This document shows, piece after piece, positions 34,721 to 43,562 of a DNA stretch of 64,000 nt; position 1 is the stretch's first letter, and every line of letters begins with the position of its first letter. Position numbers and translations under genes: made by a program. The stretch comes from Bacteroidota bacterium (GTDB lineage Bacteria; Bacteroidota; Bacteroidia; Bacteroidales; FEN-979): positions 1 through 64,000 of the forward strand of contig JAPLDF010000016.1 in NCBI GenBank assembly GCA_026391835.1, given 5' to 3'. The notes beneath the pieces were generated by a model. The model was not told the DNA's origin. It did not search any database and saw only the letters and a program-made list of their open reading frames with translations.

Positions 34721-35164
34721 ATGAAAACAGCAAAATTAATCTTCGCCCTCAGTTTCGCACTGATCTTCTTTGCAGGAATGAGCACCAGCTTTGCCGGCAA
34801 AAATCAAAGGAGTGACATCCCGGTTGACAGGAAAGCAAGAATGGTTGCCTATGTCGTCAGAATTGAAAATTTAAACTATATCGCGAATCACGGTTCCCAT
34901 TTCCTGGTCATGATGACCGATGAGGCCGGCAACCTTGTTGCACCTGCCCAAACCTTTCGCCCGGGTGTATCGGATTACACCTTTTTTGAAGGCGGGACCG
35001 TACGCGGCACCAGGATCGCAAAACTGATGAGGCTGCCCATCGGGCCAAAATCCTTTGACATTCCTGCAACTTCAAAAACCGGGATTTTTTACGGAGGGGC
35101 AAGCTACCTGTTCATCATCAGGCCTGTGCCTGCCGCAAGCGACACTGATGTTGATAAACATTAA
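34721..35164 (+). CDS. Small secreted protein, paralog 4 of 4 (divergent, no cysteines)
   Basis: A 147-residue secreted protein starting MKTAKL with a signal peptide to about residue 25. It keeps the family core LVAPAQTFRPGVSDYTFFEG and RGTRIAKLMRLPIG but replaces YERGP by FEGGT and lacks both conserved cysteines. The C-terminal tail ends in a charged stretch rather than the TQ-P-K pattern. It has no copy of the promoter box of its own, which suggests read-through from paralog 3. Confidence 0.78.
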   Translation: MKTAKLIFALSFALIFFAGMSTSFAGKNQRSDIPVDRKARMVAYVVRIENLNYIANHGSHFLVMMTDEAGNLVAPAQTFRPGVSDYTFFEGGTVRGTRIAKLMRLPIGPKSFDIPATSKTGIFYGGASYLFIIRPVPAASDTDVDKH

Positions 35165-35191
35165 TTTTAAAGGATCATCAATGCAACGGTG

Positions 35192-35227
35192 AAAAGAGCC
35201 GCGCGGGAAATCCGGGCGGCTCTTTTT
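35192..35227. terminator. Bidirectional terminator
   Basis: A G+C-rich hairpin with arms of about 13 bases (GAGCCGC...GCGGCTC) flanked by AAAA and TTTTT. It lies between paralog 4 (plus) and the FG-GAP protein gene (minus), whose stop codon is immediately adjacent. Confidence 0.88.
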
Positions 35228-38155
35228 CTATTTGCATACAACCTTGATATGCTGAATGCCCTCGCCGGTCTCAACAGCGAGGATATATATTCCGCTGACG
35301 GCTTCTCCCTTAAACAGTCCGGGGGCCAGGTCATATACCTGTTTGCCAGGGTTTACATTTTTAAAGGAAGCTGTGTAAACAAGCCTGCCGGTGATCCCGG
35401 TAACGGCCAGGTTGACATCCGACCTCCGGTGAAGGTTGACTGCAACGTGCAAAACATCACCGCACGGATTGGGATATACCGATACAAGATTCCCGTGAAG
35501 GTTTTCCCTGCCGGGAACTGCGATAAGGGTGGAGTCGTACCCGCCCGAAAGGCAGGCCACTCCCCCGTTGCGGCCACCAACAACCAACTCCATGCTGTTG
35601 TCGCCGACAATATCGGGAATTGCATCCAGCGCATCGATGGGCGTATTGCCGATCACCGATTTCAGCGTTTCGCCATTGCTGCCGTCCATAAAATAGGTGC
35701 GGTTGTCCTGGTACAAGGTGCCGATCGCCGCATCACTTGTGCCATCCCAGGTGATATCACCCATGTTGGCAACATTCCATGATTTATCAGCCAGCGGCTT
35801 TTCCCACAGGATCGATGCATCATACCCGTTGATCATCACGCCTTTTGCGCCGCTGTGCGCCACCAGGAAATCGGGATGTCCGTCCTTGTTCACATCACCC
35901 ATATCCTGGAACCGCAGGATGATCGCATTCGACTGTACGAGGGTGGTTTTCTCCCTGAACCCCGTAACGGCGTTGTGAAAGTTGACACTCCCCGCATAAT
36001 CGCCCGAAGCTATATCTTTGATGCCGTCGCCGGTCATGTCATCGACCTGTAAAAGCGCCCACACGGATGAGCCCGCCGGGATATTGGTCCACATGATGGC
36101 CCCGTTCGTACCGTTTATCCCGTATACCCTTGATTGAGCCTGGCTGGCATTGGTAGCGCCGGCCACCACATCCGGTTTGCCGTCGCCTGTAAAATCCTCA
36201 ACCCCGGTTACGGAAAACACCGCGCCTTCGGCGGGGCATATCCAGATCGGGAGACCGGTGATTCCATCTAGGCAGAACACGCGCCTCGGGCCGGTCATAT
36301 TTCCGTCATCTCCCGCGCAGGCAAGGACATCGGGGGATCCGTCGTTGTTGTAATCGTATTTTGTATCAACCTGGTACACCCAGCCGCCCCCGCCAAAAGC
36401 GTGGGTATCATAACGCCACAGCATAAGCCCGGTCTTTCCCGAAAGGGCTCGGACGGAACGATCGCCGCCGGTAGTGCCAACCACGATATCCCGGTTGCCG
36501 TCGCCGTCGATATCGTTGATGGTTGCCATGGCGTTCTGCTGGTATACATTGCCCGAATAGATCTCGGTGGCCCACATCAGATCTGCGTCTCCCGAGGAGT
36601 TGCCGTTGAAACCACGTACATAATTATCTTCAGAGGCAATCACAACATCATCAACACCATCGCCGGTAATGTCCTGGAGAGGCCTGATCCCTTTTGGACT
36701 GGTATCGAAAGAACCGGAGATAAAGTAGGTCCACAGCGGGGTTCCAACCGGGTAAACCGTATCAACACCAGTTCCCTGCAGGTGAACGATGAACGGATCC
36801 TGGGTGGGATCGTTTGAATGAACAGCCAGGGTAGTTGCATAAGGAATCCCTTCGGTTGAATGAAACCAGACACCAATTTTCGTGGTCTGCAGGGGTTGAA
36901 CCGAAAGTGGCAGCACCACGGATGCGTCAATGATAAAATGGGGATCGGCACAGGTTAACGTACTGATCGTCAATGGCTGGCTACCATTGTTGCTGACATC
37001 CAGGTACCAGCGTGAATAAGCTCCTTTTCGCCGGTCGCCCCAGTTGTGTGAAGTGTCGGTGATATTGATGTGAGGGCCTGATATCACTGCGTTTCCGGTA
37101 AGGGTTACGGTTACCGACGGGTGGATCGGATCGCCGGAGTTGATATAGGCTTCGGTATTCAGTGCGCCCGGCACTAGCGGATGGTAGGCAAACGGAATGT
37201 TCACCGAATTTCCCGGCGCGATGGTCGCGGGCACGGAAAAGGATGTTGAGACAGGCTGGCCCGGGATCAGCCCGATGCTGTTGATCACAAGATTGGCCGT
37301 GCCGGTATTCTGAACCTGGCAATTCCAGACAGGTGAACTTCCAACGGTCACCGTTCCGTAATTATGTGCGACGACCGGCACCGTGATAACCGGCGTTCCC
37401 GATCCCAGCAGGTCCACTTTATACAGGGTACTGTTCGCCCCCAGTTCGCCTGCGCAGTACCAAAGATAGGTGCCATCGTAAACGATTCCCGAAGGTTTCG
37501 GTATTTGCGAGGGATGGCTGTCGAGGACCGTTCCGGTAGTGGTAACTTTATAAACCATGTTCCCGTAATAATCGGCAATCCACAGGTCGCTGCCCTGCAG
37601 ACAGATGTCCCACGGCTGGGCATTCGGCGACACAAATTGCGACAGAACCGTTCCCGAGGCATTTATGTGGTATACCAGTCCCGGGTCGGGGTAGTAGGTA
37701 CAAACCCAGTAGCTGCCATTGTCATGGGCAATGCCCGACATGTAATGATCAGGCAGGGTAATGGTCGAAACCTGGCTGCCCGACATGGAAAACTCCAGGG
37801 CGACAGCAGGTTGTGAGGAGCTGGACGGCTGGCTGATGGTCACCAGGTCAGGACCTTTGAAGGTAAGTCCAAAGGCATCGTCGAAGGTGCCGGTGCATTG
37901 CAGGGCGTAAGTGCCATCGGCCGGGTTGAACCGGTAGATGTTGCCCCCGTTTACGCCATATATCCCGAAATAGATGTATGTCCCGTCCCATGCCAGTCCG
38001 GAGGCTTTGCCCGGTATGGTATACGATGCCACCACCGACCAGGAAGCCGGGGATGAGGGTAATGGCGGAATTTGTGCGGCCAGTGAACCTGCCAGGTACA
38101 GAATGCCCAGTAACATTGAAAGGGCCGGGTGCCACGCTGAGACTGCTTTTTTCAT
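35228..38155 (-). CDS. T9SS-exported FG-GAP/beta-propeller surface protein
   Basis: A 975-residue exported protein with a signal peptide (1-27, GSLAAQ), an N-terminal propeller-like region (about 40-265, with repeated GLAWDGTYIYFGIYG-type units), two choice-of-anchor ASH-like domains (about 270-480, with NYGTVTVGSSP and NWGDRRKGAYS), and a second propeller of FG-GAP/VCBS units rich in Asp turns (DITGDGVDDVVIAS, DVNKDGHPDFLVAH; about 490-870). A T9SS type A sorting domain ends the protein (SVYPNPCGDVLHV to QHIKVVCK). It is the last gene of a three-gene operon with the CBM48 protein and the aspartic protease, 29 bases after the former. Confidence 0.92.
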   Translation of the reverse strand: MKKAVSAWHPALSMLLGILYLAGSLAAQIPPLPSSPASWSVVASYTIPGKASGLAWDGTYIYFGIYGVNGGNIYRFNPADGTYALQCTGTFDDAFGLTFKGPDLVTISQPSSSSQPAVALEFSMSGSQVSTITLPDHYMSGIAHDNGSYWVCTYYPDPGLVYHINASGTVLSQFVSPNAQPWDICLQGSDLWIADYYGNMVYKVTTTGTVLDSHPSQIPKPSGIVYDGTYLWYCAGELGANSTLYKVDLLGSGTPVITVPVVAHNYGTVTVGSSPVWNCQVQNTGTANLVINSIGLIPGQPVSTSFSVPATIAPGNSVNIPFAYHPLVPGALNTEAYINSGDPIHPSVTVTLTGNAVISGPHINITDTSHNWGDRRKGAYSRWYLDVSNNGSQPLTISTLTCADPHFIIDASVVLPLSVQPLQTTKIGVWFHSTEGIPYATTLAVHSNDPTQDPFIVHLQGTGVDTVYPVGTPLWTYFISGSFDTSPKGIRPLQDITGDGVDDVVIASEDNYVRGFNGNSSGDADLMWATEIYSGNVYQQNAMATINDIDGDGNRDIVVGTTGGDRSVRALSGKTGLMLWRYDTHAFGGGGWVYQVDTKYDYNNDGSPDVLACAGDDGNMTGPRRVFCLDGITGLPIWICPAEGAVFSVTGVEDFTGDGKPDVVAGATNASQAQSRVYGINGTNGAIMWTNIPAGSSVWALLQVDDMTGDGIKDIASGDYAGSVNFHNAVTGFREKTTLVQSNAIILRFQDMGDVNKDGHPDFLVAHSGAKGVMINGYDASILWEKPLADKSWNVANMGDITWDGTSDAAIGTLYQDNRTYFMDGSNGETLKSVIGNTPIDALDAIPDIVGDNSMELVVGGRNGGVACLSGGYDSTLIAVPGRENLHGNLVSVYPNPCGDVLHVAVNLHRRSDVNLAVTGITGRLVYTASFKNVNPGKQVYDLAPGLFKGEAVSGIYILAVETGEGIQHIKVVCK

Positions 38156-38184
38156 GGTTCGGAGATTAAAAATCGTTGTTATCT

Positions 38185-39630
38185 CTATGGTTCTATCCAG
38201 AGCACCGAATTCCCGGTGCCGTATTCATTATCTTCCCACAGCGGGTTGGCGGGATCGAGGATCCATTTGTTGTCGACAATAAACTTATAGGTATATTTTC
38301 CCGGCCTGAGACTGATGGGGAACCACCACGTTCCCTGGCGGAGTTCCATCCGGTAATCCTGGGTGTTCCAGTTGTTGAAAATCCCGGTCACAATGACTTT
38401 ATCGGCGTCGGAATGCTGATCCAGCCTGAACCAGTAATTGGGTTTTACGGCCAGGTATGAGTTGGTGATATCGCCCAGGCCAACCGTGTAGGGGTTATTT
38501 GGATCGGTAATCCAGGTGCCATCGACAATGAATTTGTATTCGTAGTTGCCGGCGGCAAGCACATAGGGCAACTGCCACCCCCCGCGGGTTTTGTTCATGC
38601 CCAGTTCCTCATGGTTCCATGCGTTGAAATTCCCGCTGACAACCACCTTGCCGGCATTCGGATATCCTTTGAGTGTAAAGAAGAGCGTATCGCCGATCCC
38701 GAGAAATGAATTCAAATTGCCTTTGCCATCGGGCCGGGTTACTTTATTGGCCGGGTCGGTAATCCATTCGCCATCGACGACAAACTTGTATGCATGGGTT
38801 CCTTCCCTGAGGTACATGGATAAAATCCAGCTCCCCTGGAACCTGATCATCCTCAATTCTTTCGGGTTCCAATCGTTGAAACTGGCCGATACCACAACAT
38901 TCCGTGCATTGGGATACCCGTTCAGCACAAATTTATGGTTGTAGCAATAGAAGATATTGTTATACCCTGCATTTTTATCATCTTCGCGCAGCTTGTTGTA
39001 CGAATCGTTGGACCATTTGCCATCGATGATGTATTTGTAGGCGTACTTTCCCGGGCGGAGGGTTATGGTAACATTCCAGCCCGAATCGCATGGCACCATG
39101 GGTGTCTGAAGGGTACTCCAGGCATTGAAGGTTCCGGAGAGATAAACCTTTTTCGCACTCTTTTGCCCCGGCAGGAAAAACCGCAACCGGTTTCCCGACA
39201 ATTGTATGATAGAATTGCGTGTAAGCCGGTTCACCCCGTAGGGCACCGATTCCATTTCATAGCCTGATTCGTAGTTGATCCATTTGTCGTCGAGGAGAAA
39301 TATTTTATCTTTTGAACCATCTTTTACAGCGGTTTTGCCAGGTACGACGGACAATTCGATGTGGTTTGCATCAATTTTGCGGGTTTTCCATACATTACTG
39401 CTATCCCTGATCAAGGGTTTTAAGGCAAATGCGTTGGCAAGAAGGGCACTGTCGAGGGCGAACATCCGGGTGATCTCTTTTCGCTGCGCGGCATTCCAGC
39501 GTGTATCGAGCGTGAAGGACATGTGGCCATCCACAATGCGGCAAACTTTTTTGGGGTCAAACTGGGCATGAGCATCCAGGGCCGTAACCAGCAAGATCAG
39601 CACCAATATCCATGCACCCCGGGTTCTCAT
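38185..39630 (-). CDS. Exported protein with four AMPK/CBM48-type glycogen-binding-like domains
   Basis: A 481-residue protein with a signal peptide (1-23, DAHAQ). An N-terminal domain of about 120 residues is unrecognised. Four successive early-set domains of about 80 residues follow at about 145-230, 235-315, 320-400 and 405-481, each with a FN-x-W turn and a YKF-(I/V)-VD-x-x-W-x-x-DP motif, the hallmark of the AMPK beta/CBM48 carbohydrate-binding fold. Four copies in a stand-alone exported protein without a catalytic domain is unusual. It overlaps the aspartic protease gene by 4 bases (39627-39630). Confidence 0.88.
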   Translation of the reverse strand: MRTRGAWILVLILLVTALDAHAQFDPKKVCRIVDGHMSFTLDTRWNAAQRKEITRMFALDSALLANAFALKPLIRDSSNVWKTRKIDANHIELSVVPGKTAVKDGSKDKIFLLDDKWINYESGYEMESVPYGVNRLTRNSIIQLSGNRLRFFLPGQKSAKKVYLSGTFNAWSTLQTPMVPCDSGWNVTITLRPGKYAYKYIIDGKWSNDSYNKLREDDKNAGYNNIFYCYNHKFVLNGYPNARNVVVSASFNDWNPKELRMIRFQGSWILSMYLREGTHAYKFVVDGEWITDPANKVTRPDGKGNLNSFLGIGDTLFFTLKGYPNAGKVVVSGNFNAWNHEELGMNKTRGGWQLPYVLAAGNYEYKFIVDGTWITDPNNPYTVGLGDITNSYLAVKPNYWFRLDQHSDADKVIVTGIFNNWNTQDYRMELRQGTWWFPISLRPGKYTYKFIVDNKWILDPANPLWEDNEYGTGNSVLWIEP

Positions 39631-40640
39631 TTCCTTGCCTCCGTTTTAAGGCAGATACCCATCTCATTTTTAACTAAATTGAGATAAAACCTGCCTTTCT
39701 CAAAAAAATCATATCCCAGCATGCCATCGATGGGATACCCATATTTCTGTGACATGTCGGTAAGACTGCAAATGATGGTTTCCATGGGCACCATCTGATG
39801 GTTCCCCATTGAAAATTCATTGAGCGTTCCGTAAAGAACCTCCCCCCGGTTTTCTCCGGCGCCGCTGAGGCCCGACCTCCGCTTAATGGTGACCGTAGCC
39901 AGCACATTTTTATTTGCGTCGATGCTCAGCACATTGGATTCGGCTCCGGTATCGAGACAAAAATCCAGGACTTTTCCGCCAATCACAGCCTTTACAAACA
40001 ACACATGGTGATAAATTTCAATTTTCTGAATGATATCGTATTTAACCACAGGGGCGGGAGGGCCAAGACGGTTTCCGTTTTTATCCAGTTTGAAGATTTG
40101 CAATTCATTGCTATTGATATCGAGCACCATTTCAACATTTTTCAGCAGGCTCATGCCAAATAATCCAAGAATCTTCACCCCCCGGCGGTTTTCGAGATGC
40201 CCAAGCGGAATGACATCTGCAAAGATCTTTACATAGCTCAGCTCGCCCACCTGCAATTGCTTTACATGAATGCGTGCGACAGACGATGTGGATCCGGTCA
40301 CTCCCCCGCCTTCTTCATCATCAAAAGTCATGGCACTGCGGAAATAGGTTTTATTCAGCACCAGGCAGGAGGACCCGGTATCGAGGATGAAGTTGCCGGT
40401 GATGTTGTCGAGCGTGCCTTCAAGCAGCAGCAGCCTCCCTGCCCGTTTGAGCGGAATGGTTGCCCCGATAACATCTCCCCGCGGGCTGAGCAGGGTAGTG
40501 GCATAGATGGTCACGCTTCTCCCCGTTGCCGGCTCCATGCCCGGTACAGCAGGCCTGGCGAGGGTTCCCGGCAGGAACAACAACAGTGTGGCCGTCATCC
40601 CGAGAAAAAATCTTAAATATCTGCCTGTCCGGAGGATCAT
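39627..40640 (-). CDS. Exported double-DTG retropepsin-like aspartic protease
   Basis: A 337-residue protein with a signal peptide (about residues 1-29). Two retropepsin-like halves each keep an aspartic active-site triplet: Asp87 in FILDTGSS and Asp230 in FCLDTGAE, each followed by a hydrophobic psi-loop pattern (LGLFGMSLL and DGMLGYDFF). Single-chain proteins with two such lobes are found in Bacteroidota; these act in the periplasm or outside the cell and the substrate is unknown. It is the first gene of the operon, and the small 4-base overlap with the next gene suggests translational coupling. Confidence 0.88.
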   Translation of the reverse strand: MILRTGRYLRFFLGMTATLLLFLPGTLARPAVPGMEPATGRSVTIYATTLLSPRGDVIGATIPLKRAGRLLLLEGTLDNITGNFILDTGSSCLVLNKTYFRSAMTFDDEEGGGVTGSTSSVARIHVKQLQVGELSYVKIFADVIPLGHLENRRGVKILGLFGMSLLKNVEMVLDINSNELQIFKLDKNGNRLGPPAPVVKYDIIQKIEIYHHVLFVKAVIGGKVLDFCLDTGAESNVLSIDANKNVLATVTIKRRSGLSGAGENRGEVLYGTLNEFSMGNHQMVPMETIICSLTDMSQKYGYPIDGMLGYDFFEKGRFYLNLVKNEMGICLKTEARK

Positions 40641-40690
40641 AAAAAGCGTTCCAGCAAATTTTACGCAAGATAATAAAAATGGTTATATGA

Positions 40691-40753
40691 CAGGGAGAAA
40701 TGACAAGTGACAAATGACAAGTGACAAGTGACAAATGACGGGTCAGGCGTCAG
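40691..40753. repeat. GACAAATGACAAGT tandem interspersed repeat
   Basis: About six imperfect copies of the 10-base unit GACAA(A/G)TGAC run from 40691 to 40742, ending in GGGTCAGGCGTCAGG. It is the reverse complement of the array at 14120-14160. The array lies in the divergent region between the aspartic protease and radical SAM genes. Confidence 0.85.
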
Positions 40754-40764
40754 GCCTTTTTGCG

Positions 40765-40772
40765 TATCTTTG
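40765..40772 (+). promoter_or_regulatory. Promoter -7 box of the radical SAM gene
   Basis: TATCTTTG matches TAnnTTTG exactly and lies 26 bases before the ATG at 40799. It overlaps the longer upstream frame that begins at 40760, so the ATG at 40799 is taken as the start. No clear -33 partner is visible because the interspersed repeat runs into that position. Confidence 0.6.
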
Positions 40773-40798
40773 CACGTTTTTTGATTGAGATTGGCATT

Positions 40799-42409
40799 AT
40801 GAAAGATTTGCACGATGGAGTAACAAAATGTCTGCTGGTGCAGACAAAATTTTCAGCCTATAGTTTCTGGAATTACCAGGAAGTATGTGAAATGGTTGGA
40901 AAAAAATATCCGGCCGCCCCGCTGGGCCTGCTTACCGTAGCTGCCCTTTTCCCCCAGCACTGGCAGTTCCGGCTGATTGATGAAAACGTTGAGCCGTTGC
41001 TTGATGAACATATGCAGTGGGCCGATCTTGTTTGCATCGGGGGAATGCTGCCCCAGCAGAACAGCATGCTTGAACTCATCACCCGGGCACATGAACTGGG
41101 TGCAGTGGTGGTGGTTGGCGGGCCGGATCCCACATCCCAGCCCGATCTTTACAAAGAGGCCGATTTTCTTGTTCTTGGGGAGGGAGAAATTACCATTCCC
41201 CTGTTCCTGAATGACCTGAAAAATGGTGTGACCCATGGTAAATACGTCTCTCCCGACAGGGCAGATATGCTACAGGCGGTTATTCCCCGTTACGACCTCA
41301 TCAGGTTTACAGATTACATCATGATCGGGCTGCAATTTATCCGCGGTTGTCCCTTCAACTGCGAATTCTGTGATGTGATCGAACTTTACGGCCGCATTCC
41401 CCGGTTCAAGAAAAATGAACAGGTTATCGCGGAACTGCAATCTCTGTACGACCTGGGATACCGTGGCCATATCGACATGGTGGATGATAATTTCATCGGC
41501 AACAAGAAAAAGGTCAAGGATCTTCTGCGGGAGATCATCGCCTGGACAAAGGCCCGTAAATACCCGTTTTATTTTACCACCGAAGCCTCGGTAAACCTGG
41601 CCGACGACGACGAATTGCTGCAACTCATGAAGGACGCCGATTTCAGGTATGTCTTCCTTGGAATTGAAACACCCGACAGTGAAACACTCGCACTGAACAA
41701 TAAAAACCAGAACGTCGACAAGTCCATTGAAGATGCGGTAATGAAGATCATGTCGTATGGGATGGTGAGCAATGGCGGCTATATTCTTGGATTTGACAGT
41801 GACCGTGCACAAATTGCCGACCAGATGATCAACTCCATACAGGATTCGGGCATCTGCATGGCCATGATCGGGCTGTTATATGCCTTGCCAAATACACAAC
41901 TTACCCGCCGGCTTGAAACGGAAAAGCGGTTGTTCAATTATCATTCAAAGTCGGTGACCGATGGCGATATTGACCAGATGACCAGCGGGTTAAACTTTTT
42001 AACCCTTACTTCGCGCGTCGTTATCCTGAGTAACTATATCCGGATCATCGAAGCTATTTTCAAACCATCAAATTACTACAAACGGGTTATATACACCGGT
42101 TTGCATGTAAAAACCGATTATAAGCACAAGCCGGATTTCAAAACGTGGCTGGTATACATGCGCTCATTCCTGAGGGTTTGTAAAAAGGCCGGGTTTTCGA
42201 AGGCTACCGGGATCTATTACTGGAAGATGTTTTTCACTATTATTTTCAGGAATCCCGTGGGCATTGAACCGGCAGTTAACCTGGCCGCCATGTTCATTCA
42301 TTTTCAAAAACAAAAAGAGTACATTGTTTCAGTCACAAGGAAGATGATCTCCCGTATTGAAGCTTCAGGCGAAGATGCGTTTAATGAGCAGATGATGGGA
42401 AAGGGATGA
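40799..42409 (+). CDS. Cobalamin-binding-domain radical SAM protein (DUF4070-type)
   Basis: A 536-residue radical SAM enzyme. An N-terminal B12-binding-like Rossmann domain (about residues 30-140, with VVVVGGPDPTSQPD and LVLGEGE) lacks the DxHxxG His. The radical SAM barrel carries the 4Fe-4S motif Cys184-x3-Cys188-x2-Cys191 (GCPFNCEFC) and DMVDDNFIGNKKK. A C-terminal helical extension resembles DUF4070, found in many anaerobe methylases and in hopanoid C-methylases. The substrate is unknown. The gene stands alone on its transcript, with interspersed repeats at both ends. Confidence 0.88.
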   Translation: MKDLHDGVTKCLLVQTKFSAYSFWNYQEVCEMVGKKYPAAPLGLLTVAALFPQHWQFRLIDENVEPLLDEHMQWADLVCIGGMLPQQNSMLELITRAHELGAVVVVGGPDPTSQPDLYKEADFLVLGEGEITIPLFLNDLKNGVTHGKYVSPDRADMLQAVIPRYDLIRFTDYIMIGLQFIRGCPFNCEFCDVIELYGRIPRFKKNEQVIAELQSLYDLGYRGHIDMVDDNFIGNKKKVKDLLREIIAWTKARKYPFYFTTEASVNLADDDELLQLMKDADFRYVFLGIETPDSETLALNNKNQNVDKSIEDAVMKIMSYGMVSNGGYILGFDSDRAQIADQMINSIQDSGICMAMIGLLYALPNTQLTRRLETEKRLFNYHSKSVTDGDIDQMTSGLNFLTLTSRVVILSNYIRIIEAIFKPSNYYKRVIYTGLHVKTDYKHKPDFKTWLVYMRSFLRVCKKAGFSKATGIYYWKMFFTIIFRNPVGIEPAVNLAAMFIHFQKQKEYIVSVTRKMISRIEASGEDAFNEQMMGKG

Positions 42410-42414
42410 CCGCT

Positions 42415-42470
42415 GTTGAATATCGAATATCGAATATTGAATAATGAATAATGAATGCTGAATGATAGTT
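42415..42470. repeat. ATATCGAATATTGAATAATGAAT interspersed repeat
   Basis: GAATATCGAATATCGAATATTGAATAATGAATAATGAATG repeats the block at 12703-12755. It fills the short gap between the radical SAM and 3-hydroxyacyl-CoA dehydrogenase genes. Confidence 0.8.
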
Positions 42471-42525
42471 GACGGTATGTGGGGGTGGAAAGATTGTTAA
42501 ATTTTGAATTAATTTCTATATCAAC

Positions 42526-43488
42526 ATGGCAGAAATGGTTGTAGAGCCGATTGAAAAATACGGGCTCAGCAAAGAATCGAGACCCAAGATACTGTTTTCA
42601 AAGATAGGCATCGTCGGGTGCGGCAGTGTGGGACAGGAGCTGGCGATCACTGCTTCGAAACACGGCATTGAGGTGATTTTCCTTGAGCTCAGTGAAGAAT
42701 TGATCCTTCATTCGTTTGGCGAAATTAAAAAAGAGCTGGATCATGAAATAAACCACTGGGGCCTGACCCCGGGCGAAAAAACAGCAATCCTTTCCCGGAT
42801 AAAAGGGACGCTGTTGTATGCTGATTTCCACGATTGCGAACTGGTTATCGAAACCATCAAATCGAAGCAGGGGCAGTCAAGTTTTGAGTTGCGGAAGGAG
42901 GTTTTTCTCAACATCGAGCAGGAGGTGAGCCCGGCATGCATTATTGCCACGAATTCCTCAACCATTGTTGTTACTGAATTATCGTCGGAACTTAAGCACA
43001 AAGAGCGGTGCGTGAGCCTCCACATATCCACTACCGCCCCGGGCGCCAGTGTTGTGGAACTTGCTAAAGGACTTCATACCACGAACGAAGCCTATGAAAA
43101 GGTGATCAAGTTTGTAAAGCTGCTCGAAAAGATCTCAATACCTGTCATGGAGTCTCCCGGGCTGGTGAGCGTGAGATTGTTCGTGGTGCTGCTCAACGAA
43201 GCATGCGAGACCCTGATGGAGGGTGTCAGCTCCATGGAAAACATCGACCTCACCATGCGTTCATGTTTCAACATGCCCCTGGGTCCGTTTGAGTTTGCCG
43301 ATAAAGTCGGACTGGACAAGGTAGTGCGCTGGATGGAAAACCTTTACAGTGAATTCGGATCCTCCCGGTATATTGCTTCCCCGATGATCAAGAAACTCGT
43401 CCGGGCAAACAGGCTTGGCAGGATCAGCGGCATCGGGTTTTATGAATATGACGCCGACGGAAATAAAATTACGGAAGAAAGTTTGTAA
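42526..43488 (+). CDS. 3-hydroxyacyl-CoA dehydrogenase family protein
   Basis: A 320-residue NAD-dependent dehydrogenase. After a short leader the dinucleotide fold IGIVGCGSVGQELAITASKHGIEV begins at residue 28, followed by an acidic strand (VIFLEL). ATNSSTIVVTEL and SLHISTTAPGASVVEL mark the HCDH family, with the catalytic His in the latter segment, and the C-terminal domain has GPFEFADKVGLDKV. It is nearest to 3-hydroxybutyryl-CoA dehydrogenase in length. It lies 75 bases upstream of the acetate kinase gene on the same strand, suggesting a fermentative butanoate or acyl-CoA route, not proven. Confidence 0.9.
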   Translation: MAEMVVEPIEKYGLSKESRPKILFSKIGIVGCGSVGQELAITASKHGIEVIFLELSEELILHSFGEIKKELDHEINHWGLTPGEKTAILSRIKGTLLYADFHDCELVIETIKSKQGQSSFELRKEVFLNIEQEVSPACIIATNSSTIVVTELSSELKHKERCVSLHISTTAPGASVVELAKGLHTTNEAYEKVIKFVKLLEKISIPVMESPGLVSVRLFVVLLNEACETLMEGVSSMENIDLTMRSCFNMPLGPFEFADKVGLDKVVRWMENLYSEFGSSRYIASPMIKKLVRANRLGRISGIGFYEYDADGNKITEESL

Positions 43489-43562
43489 ACATCCCGCCAC
43501 CAATGGCTGATTCACCGGCCAGGGTGCAAAAAACACAAAGCGGAAGAGTAAAAAATGAACCT

